Positions 13,513-17,592 of a stretch of 17,592 nt of DNA are shown piece after piece. Position numbers and translations under genes: made by a program. The DNA lies in NCBI GenBank assembly GCA_946405485.1, contig CAMJHJ010000022.1, positions 1 through 17,592 of the forward strand, given 5' to 3'. Under the pieces are notes generated by a model. The model made no database searches and was not told the origin of the DNA. It saw only the letters and a program-made list of their open reading frames with translations. This DNA comes from an uncultured Bacteroidales bacterium (lineage in GTDB: Bacteria > Bacteroidota > Bacteroidia > Bacteroidales > UBA932). The first letter of the stretch is position 1; each line of letters begins with the position of its first letter.

Positions 13513-13833
13513 ATGAACAACACGAATTCAGCACAGACCGAAGCCGTTTACTACATCCTGCTGGCACTGCAGCAGCCCCTTCACGGCTATGGTATTATGC
13601 AACAGACATCCACACTGAGCAAAGGAAGGCTCAGCCTCTCAGCAGGAACGCTGTACGGCGCACTGTCCAATCTGCTCGAAAAAGGTTGGATCAAGCCTTA
13701 TGGCGATTCAGACGGACAAGAAGGAAGGCGTAAGCAGTACCAAATCACCGACGCCGGCAAAAAGGTACTGGAAGCCGAATTCGAGCGCCTGGAAGAAATG
13801 GTTGAAAACGGGAAAAAATACATATTAAAATAG
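13513..13833 (+). CDS. PadR family transcriptional regulator
   Basis: A 106-residue winged-helix repressor of the short PadR type. The characteristic N-terminal YYILLALQQPLHGYGIMQ segment, the SAGTLYGALSNLLEKGWI recognition helix with wing, and the GRRKQYQITDAGKKVLEAE motif are all present. The C-terminal helix for dimerisation (about 85-104) is short. The downstream gene, six bases after the stop, encodes a DUF2812 membrane protein. PadR-DUF2812 pairs are common in gut bacteria and often respond to membrane-active compounds, but this is a general association and the ligand here is unknown. It probably represses its own operon through the dyad over the promoter. Confidence 0.93.
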   Translation: MNNTNSAQTEAVYYILLALQQPLHGYGIMQQTSTLSKGRLSLSAGTLYGALSNLLEKGWIKPYGDSDGQEGRRKQYQITDAGKKVLEAEFERLEEMVENGKKYILK

Positions 13834-13839
13834 ATCATC

Positions 13840-14406
13840 ATGAAAACAAAGAAGATCCTTATCAGATGGTTCGTCAATTTCGACAATGAAGAGAAGTTTC
13901 TGAACGAGCAAAGCCAAAAGGGCTGGGATTTCTGGCACACGAACGGAGTCATCTACCGTTTCAAGGCCTGCAAGCCCGGAGAATTCATTTACCAGATTGA
14001 TTTCGACGAAAAGAAATCGGCCATAGGAGAAGACTATGTCGTTTTCCGCAACTCGTGCGGCGACTCTTTCGTCCACCAATGGAAAAACAAGATCTATTGG
14101 AAGAAGAAGTCCGAGGACGGACCTTTCGAAACGGAAAACAACACGGCCGCCAAACTCCAACTGACCAACAAGGCCTTCAACTTCCATCTGAGAAGTTTTA
14201 TCGGCCTGAGCCTCATCGTAGCCGCCTCGATCCTCATCCTTCACCCGATCGGCCTTCACCTGCCTCAAAATGGATTCTCGACGTGGCTGACAGGTTTCAG
14301 TTCCGGGCTCGCTTATGGCACACTTCTTTTCCAGACCCTCATCCTGCTCCCCGTCCTGGTCAAACTGCGCCGGAAAATGAACAGCCTCATCAAACAGCTG
14401 TATTGA
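13840..14406 (+). CDS. DUF2812 domain membrane protein
   Basis: A 188-residue protein with a cytosolic N-terminal DUF2812-like domain (about 1-80: KKILIRWFVNFDNEEKFL, then QSQKGWDFWHTNGVIYRF and a PGEFIYQIDF strand). A linker and two membrane helices follow, at about 125-146 and 156-176, and a basic C-terminus. Such proteins are nearly always encoded directly after a PadR regulator, as here (six-base gap). Their function is unknown; a role in envelope stress or export of membrane-active compounds has been guessed from the pairing. The gene converges on the response regulator with a 30-base gap that has no clear hairpin terminator. Confidence 0.85.
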   Translation: MKTKKILIRWFVNFDNEEKFLNEQSQKGWDFWHTNGVIYRFKACKPGEFIYQIDFDEKKSAIGEDYVVFRNSCGDSFVHQWKNKIYWKKKSEDGPFETENNTAAKLQLTNKAFNFHLRSFIGLSLIVAASILILHPIGLHLPQNGFSTWLTGFSSGLAYGTLLFQTLILLPVLVKLRRKMNSLIKQLY

Positions 14407-14436
14407 ATCCGAGGAGTTTCGTGACAGAGTAGGGAA

Positions 14437-15135
14437 TTATACCACAATTAGTTTGTAGCCTGTACCGCGGACATTGACGATGCGGACACGAGAATCTTTG
14501 GTGAGTGAGCGGCGGAGACGGGTGATGAGAACCTGGAGGCTACGGGCGTTGAAGTAATCATCGTCGCCCCAAAGGGACAGGAGGATGTTCTGGGTGGGAA
14601 TGATGCTGCCGCCGCCTTTGCAAAGGAGCTGGAGAATATCGGTCTCTCGGCGAGGAATAACGATTGACTCGCCGGTGGGCTTGTGAAGCAGGGTTGCCGA
14701 CTCGGGGGTGAACTGATAATCACCGATGCTATAGGATTCTTGGCCTTTCTCCTGGCCAAGGATCCTTTTTCCGTTCCTTTCCAGGAGGGTTTTCATCCGG
14801 ACCACCAGCTCGGGAATGGCGAAGGGCTTTTTGAGGTAGTCATCGGCACCCAGGTTGAATCCTGCCACCACATCGTCCACGGTGGTCTTTGCGGTCAGGA
14901 ACAGGATGGGCGTTTCCTTGTCGCTCTGGCGGATGGATTTCACCATGTCGAAACCGGACATCTTGGGCATCATCACGTCCACCACAAGGATGTCGGGCCG
15001 GACCTCGAAGTATCGACGGAGACCTTCCGAGCCGTCATAGGCCTGTTCGACGGAGAAGTCCATCGTCTCCAGAGCGTCTCTCACAATGCCGGAGAGCGTC
15101 TTTTCGTCCTCTACCAATAATACCTTACTGCTCAT
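14437..15135 (-). CDS. OmpR/PhoB-family response regulator (RprY-like)
   Basis: This is a 232-residue two-component response regulator. The receiver domain (1-120) has the acidic pair Glu9/Asp10, phospho-acceptor Asp53 (in VVDVMMPK), Thr81 and Lys103 (in KKPF), so it should be phosphorylatable. The winged-helix effector domain (about 134-230) includes NARSLQVLITRLRRSL and ends in NVRGTGYKLI, close to the RprY type of Bacteroidota. The start ATG overlaps the stop of the kinase remnant in ATGA (15132-15135), the normal layout of a kinase-regulator operon. The gene is intact although its kinase partner is broken, so the regulator may be orphaned, driven by another kinase, or on the way to loss. 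Confidence 0.95.
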   Translation of the reverse strand: MSSKVLLVEDEKTLSGIVRDALETMDFSVEQAYDGSEGLRRYFEVRPDILVVDVMMPKMSGFDMVKSIRQSDKETPILFLTAKTTVDDVVAGFNLGADDYLKKPFAIPELVVRMKTLLERNGKRILGQEKGQESYSIGDYQFTPESATLLHKPTGESIVIPRRETDILQLLCKGGGSIIPTQNILLSLWGDDDYFNARSLQVLITRLRRSLTKDSRVRIVNVRGTGYKLIVV

Positions 15136-15389
15136 AGTTCGATGGTGAATGTGCTTCCCTTGCCGAGTTCGCTTTCAACTGAGATATGGGCCTGCTTCTC
15201 GGGAGCGATGCCGATGCCCTTGTCATGGACCGATATCCGGACGTGTCCGTCCTTTTCCTCGGCAGAGATCCGGATTTCTGCACTGTCGCCGGAATATTTG
15301 ACGGCATTGTCCAGAAGCGTGGCAATAACGCTGGACATAAGGGATGCATCTATGTCGGCAGTGAGGTTTTGCTTGGACTTGTGATGTGA
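15132..15389 (-). pseudogene. Sensor histidine kinase remnant (ATPase domain with internal deletion)
   Basis: The open stretch of 85-86 codons contains only the end of a histidine kinase: the N box LLDNAVKYS, the G1 box as HDKGIGIAPEKQ, and the family's C-terminal HISVESELGKGSTFTIEL. After PEKQ the sequence jumps to AHISVES, so about 35 residues with the F and G2 boxes are missing without a frame change. The upstream part is also lost: an in-frame TAG stands at 15390-15392, and no sensor, membrane helix or phospho-acceptor His (H box) is present. An ATG at 15338 could give a 68-residue product, but it would lack kinase activity. Loss of function is clear from missing boxes. The four-base overlap with the response regulator shows it was the cognate kinase. 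Confidence 0.8.
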
Positions 15390-15402
15390 CTAAACTCTCC
15401 TC

Positions 15403-15433
15403 TTTGCAGCATCGGGAATAATCCGTATCTTAG
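15403..15433 (+). promoter_or_regulatory. Promoter ahead of the truncated hydrolase and acetyltransferase
   Basis: TTTG at 15403-15406 is followed after 19 bases by TATCTTAG at 15426-15433, seven of eight positions of an extended TAnnTTTG match (T to A in the last triplet). It appears intact although both genes around it are degraded, and it would transcribe the acetyltransferase gene. Confidence 0.55.
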
Positions 15434-15447
15434 TAGAAGATTAGATT

Positions 15448-15729
15448 ATGATCGACGCTTTTACTATAAAAGGGCCATCCGGCAACATCTCAGCAGAGAT
15501 GCTGCTGCCACGGTCATATAACAAAGGGCATGACCGCTGTGAACTTGTGATCCTCATGCATGGTTTCCTCGGGTCGATGAAAGCGGCTCCGATCGGATTC
15601 TTGATCCGGATGCTCGTGAAACAGGGCTATGCTGTGCTCCTATTTGATTTCGACGGATACGGGAAAAGTGAAGGTGCCCAACAGGACAGTCCGTCGCTTG
15701 ATAATAGGTTTTTTAAGGCAATAGAATAA
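15448..15729 (+). pseudogene. Alpha/beta hydrolase, 3'-truncated
   Basis: The 93 codons correspond to the first third of an alpha/beta hydrolase of the cinnamoyl-ester or serine aminopeptidase type. They include a LVILMHGFLGS oxyanion-loop segment at about residues 33-43 and the strand-turn LLFDFDGYGKSEG at about 64-76. The expected continuation with the nucleophile GxSxGG, the Asp and the catalytic His is absent. After EGAQQD the sequence becomes unrelated and stops. No complete copy of the missing part follows; seven bases later the acetyltransferase gene begins. A deletion that joined the 5' end of the hydrolase gene to the acetyltransferase region explains this best. The product cannot be catalytic. 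Confidence 0.8.
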
Positions 15730-15736
15730 GAATACC

Positions 15737-16318
15737 ATGAGCATTCGCGATGAAATGATGTCCGGGCGTCTGTATGACGCCACGAGCCCGGAGCTTTTGG
15801 AGGAACTCCTCAAGACGCAGGAGATGTGTCAGGAGTACAATTCCTTGAAGGTCACGGATTTGGAAGGGAGGATCGCCCTGCTGCGCAAACTCATCGGCAA
15901 GGCCGGGGATAATCTTATCATCAACCAGCCGTTCTTCTGTGACTATGGCTCGAACATCGAGGTGGGGGACAACGTCTTCATCAATGCTTACTGTGTTATC
16001 CTTGATGAGGCCAAGGTTACGTTCGGAAACAATGTTTTCGTGGCTCCGCAATGCGGTTTTTACACGGCCGGCCATCCGCTTGACAAGGATCTACGTCGGC
16101 AGAAACTTGAGTATTCGCTCCCGATTACCGTCGGTGACGATGTCTGGATTGGCGGGATGGTGTGTGTGATGCCCGGGGTGACCATCGGATCGGGTTCCGT
16201 CATCGGCGCCGGGTCGGTTGTCATCAACGACATCCCGGAGGGCGTCCTCGCCGCCGGCAATCCCTGTCGCGTCATCCGCAAGCTCACCCCGCAGGACCGT
16301 GACCGATATATCCGATAA
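15737..16318 (+). CDS. Maltose O-acetyltransferase-like enzyme (left-handed beta-helix)
   Basis: A 193-residue acyltransferase of the LacA/Maa type, which transfers acetyl from acetyl-CoA to sugar hydroxyls. An N-terminal helical Mac domain (about 1-55: MSGRLYDATSPELLEE) precedes hexapeptide repeats from about residue 70. The active-site histidine is in the FYTAGHPLD segment, and the repeats VGDDVWIGGMVCVMPGVTIGSGSVIGAGSVV close the helix, with GNPCRVIRKL after it. Length matches the family (about 185-205). It is preceded by the truncated hydrolase gene and followed after 34 bases by the zinc-ribbon/FMN gene, probably in one transcript from the promoter at 15403. The physiological acceptor sugar is unknown. 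Confidence 0.93.
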   Translation: MSIRDEMMSGRLYDATSPELLEELLKTQEMCQEYNSLKVTDLEGRIALLRKLIGKAGDNLIINQPFFCDYGSNIEVGDNVFINAYCVILDEAKVTFGNNVFVAPQCGFYTAGHPLDKDLRRQKLEYSLPITVGDDVWIGGMVCVMPGVTIGSGSVIGAGSVVINDIPEGVLAAGNPCRVIRKLTPQDRDRYIR

Positions 16319-16352
16319 CCGCCACAAGCGGGAATCAGAAAACAGGAATAAT

Positions 16353-17078
16353 ATGGAACAGAAGTTTTGCCAGAGCTGCGGTATGCCGCTCACAGAAGAA
16401 GTCCTCGGCACAAATGCCGATGGCAGCAAGAATGAAGAATACTGCATATACTGCTATAAGGACGGTAAATTCCTGCAGGACTGCACGATGGAAGAGATGA
16501 TCGAGCACTGCGCCCAGTTCGTGGACGAGGTGAACAAAGGCCTGCCGCAGCCCATCACGAAAGAAGAATACATCGGCCAGATGAAGATGTACTTTCCGCG
16601 TCTGAAGCGTTGGCGCAAGGAATTGACGATTTCGGATGCAGTGCTGGAGAATCCCGCCTTAGCCGGGGTTAAGGAACTCATCGGCAAAATGGCCGACACA
16701 CTGCCCGTTGCCTTCATTTCTTCAGTGGATGCGGAGGGTTATCCTTGCACAAAGGCGATGCTGTCGCCGCGCGTCCGCGACGGAATCAAAGTGTTTTATT
16801 TCACGACCAATACCTTCTCCCTGCGCGTATCCCATTACATAGCAAACCCCAAGGCCAGCATCTATTTCTGCGACGCGGAAGGCTTCAAAGGCATCATGCT
16901 GCGCGGCACGATGGAGGTGCTGACGGATGCCGCCTCGAAAGAGATGATCTGGCGCGACGGCGACGAGGAGTATTACCCGGGCGGCGTCACCGATCCCAAC
17001 TACTGCGTCCTGAAATTCACCGCCATCGACGGCCGCTACTACAGCGATTATTATCCCAGGAGCTTCGTGATAGAGTAG
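16353..17078 (+). CDS. Zinc-ribbon plus pyridoxamine 5'-phosphate oxidase-like FMN-binding protein
   Basis: This is a 241-residue fusion. Residues 1-85 form a putative zinc ribbon with four cysteines (C6xxC9 and C31xxC34) and a helical stretch with MEEMIEHCAQFVDEVNKG. Residues about 105-241 form a split-barrel FMN-binding domain of the pyridoxamine 5'-phosphate oxidase-like type: VAFISSVDAEGYPCTKAML, KVFYFTTNTFSLRVSHYIANPKASIYF, and GIMLRGTMEVL. Such proteins likely act as flavin-dependent reductases or redox-linked proteins, but the substrate is unknown. The start is ATG 16353. A reading frame open further upstream runs back over the acetyltransferase gene and has no homology there. Probably cotranscribed with the acetyltransferase. 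Confidence 0.9.
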   Translation: MEQKFCQSCGMPLTEEVLGTNADGSKNEEYCIYCYKDGKFLQDCTMEEMIEHCAQFVDEVNKGLPQPITKEEYIGQMKMYFPRLKRWRKELTISDAVLENPALAGVKELIGKMADTLPVAFISSVDAEGYPCTKAMLSPRVRDGIKVFYFTTNTFSLRVSHYIANPKASIYFCDAEGFKGIMLRGTMEVLTDAASKEMIWRDGDEEYYPGGVTDPNYCVLKFTAIDGRYYSDYYPRSFVIE

Positions 17079-17433
17079 ATGGACTTGCCGACTACTTTCC
17101 GATGCAGGAAATAGATTAACTCTATAACTTATTGTTAATAAATACTTTAACTTTTTAACCTTTTCACGTTTGTCCCCCTACTGTCCCCGAATTTTTTGAG
17201 GCCCCAGGCAATATCAAGGCGATTTTTGCCTCGGGGGACAAAATTTTAAAGGTGCGTCCCCGCTTTGCAGCAGGAGCGCACCGGGTGTTAACAATAGAAG
17301 TCTGGCATCAGACCTCCGGTGGCAAAGGTACGAAATTTCTTCGAAAAGCAGAGATGGCATCCGCCGAGGTGACCGCGAGGGTATGTTGTAGAAAATGCGT
17401 AAATTTGCTTCGATAAATCGAAATTTACAGGTC
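17079..17433. other. Non-coding stretch with several inverted repeats
   Basis: No convincing gene is present in these 355 bases. TTTGTCCCCC (17169-17178) pairs with GGGGGACAAA (17233-17242), and inside it GAGGC (17199-17203) pairs with GCCTC (17228-17232). GGTGCGTCC (17251-17259) pairs with GGA-G-CGCACC (17273-17282) with one bulge, and GTCTG-GCAT-CAGAC forms a hairpin at 17300-17313. GTCCCC occurs three times. A TACCTTTG -7 box faces left at 17330-17323, without a -33 partner. I could not match this to a known RNA family. Confidence 0.45.
17399..17428. promoter_or_regulatory. Dyad and -7 box ahead of the last gene
   Basis: GTAAATTT (17399-17406) and AAATTTAC (17421-17428) are 8-bp reverse complements, with an inner dyad TTCGAT-AA-ATCGAA (17409-17422). 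A TAAATTTG box at 17400-17407 overlaps the left arm, 26 bases before the ATG. No TTG lies at the -33 distance. This is a plausible repressor-controlled promoter for the gene at 17434. Confidence 0.4.
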
Positions 17434-17592
17434 ATGAAGAAAATAGGTCTCTGGCTATTGAAGAACAACATCCACATCATGACACTCATCTTCCTGGGAT
17501 GGGCCGTATGGGGAATCTGCAACTGGAACAGCCTTGCGCTGGTGCAGAAACTGGTGCTGGGCATGTACGCGTGGCTCATCATCCACGAGTAT
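17434..17592 (+). CDS. Hypothetical membrane protein, N-terminal part (3' end outside window)
   Basis: Fifty-three codons from ATG 17434 run to the end of the window without a stop. The sequence has a basic start (MKKIGLWLLKNN) and two hydrophobic segments, at about 12-29 and 33-49, separated by CNWNSLAL. The visible end reads LIIHEY. I do not recognise the family; a HXXEE-type membrane protein would fit the position of the His-Glu but cannot be claimed from this fragment. A -7-like box and a dyad stand just upstream. Confidence 0.65.
   Translation, partial: MKKIGLWLLKNNIHIMTLIFLGWAVWGICNWNSLALVQKLVLGMYAWLIIHEY

Noticed and set aside
15132..15729. An insertion sequence as cause of the truncated genes
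   Set aside because: No transposase frame, terminal inverted repeats or target duplication are visible near 15389 or 15729; simple deletions explain the pattern.
16218..16352. An N-terminal extension of the zinc-ribbon/FMN protein reaching back into the acetyltransferase gene
   Set aside because: The extra 45 residues are Ser/Arg-rich out-of-frame translation of the acetyltransferase. ATG 16353 directly precedes the conserved zinc-ribbon cysteines.
17214..17582. A 122-codon minus-strand frame at the right edge
   Set aside because: It crosses the inverted repeats and lies opposite the start of the membrane protein; its translation has no coherent signal or domain.

Overview
The window looks like chromosomal DNA of an anaerobic member of the Bacteroidales (phylum Bacteroidota) with fairly high GC. 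The evidence is the repeated Bacteroidota promoter pattern (TTTG or TTG, 19-20 bases, TAnnTTTG), weak or absent Shine-Dalgarno sequences, TonB-dependent receptors paired with small lipoproteins, a DUF2490 outer-membrane protein, and an NrfHA-ResB-CcsA gene set. The HydE fragment at the left edge points to an organism with [FeFe] hydrogenase. A genus cannot be assigned from the sequence alone.

Left part (1-6221): the 3' end of hydE converges on a TonB-dependent receptor gene. To the right of that receptor, and on the same minus strand, is a compact operon nrfH-nrfA-resB-ccsA. It encodes an ammonia-forming nitrite reductase, its quinol-oxidising membrane anchor, and the system II haem-ligation pair that matures multihaem cytochromes. 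A good promoter precedes nrfH. A 14-bp perfect inverted repeat surrounds the start codon of the TonB receptor downstream of ccsA.

Middle left (6330-9705): diverging from nrfH is a plus-strand operon: a small Cys/His-rich secreted protein, a TonB-dependent receptor, and two DUF4625-like lipoproteins that overlap by 11 bases. This reads as an outer-membrane uptake locus, probably for a metal or metal complex. Its promoter is back to back with that of nrfHA.

Middle (9836-12680): a four-helix membrane protein is translationally coupled to a 66-residue XRE repressor. Next come a cluster of TGTAAAG heptamers, a secreted carboxypeptidase-regulatory-like protein, a strong hairpin terminator, and a sodium:solute symporter.

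Right part (12691-17592): a DUF2490 outer-membrane protein diverges from a PadR-DUF2812 operon that has a dyad over its predicted transcription start. Then come an OmpR-type response regulator whose sensor kinase is reduced to a remnant, a 3'-truncated alpha/beta hydrolase, a maltose-acetyltransferase-like enzyme, and a zinc-ribbon/FMN-binding protein. A 355-base non-coding stretch with several inverted repeats follows, and the window ends in the start of a membrane protein.

No rRNA, tRNA, CRISPR array, transposase or integrase is visible. The most unusual signals are the hairpin at the TonB start (2358-2401), the heptamer cluster (10513-10563), the decayed two-component and hydrolase junction (15132-15729), and the unexplained structured intergenic region (17160-17433).
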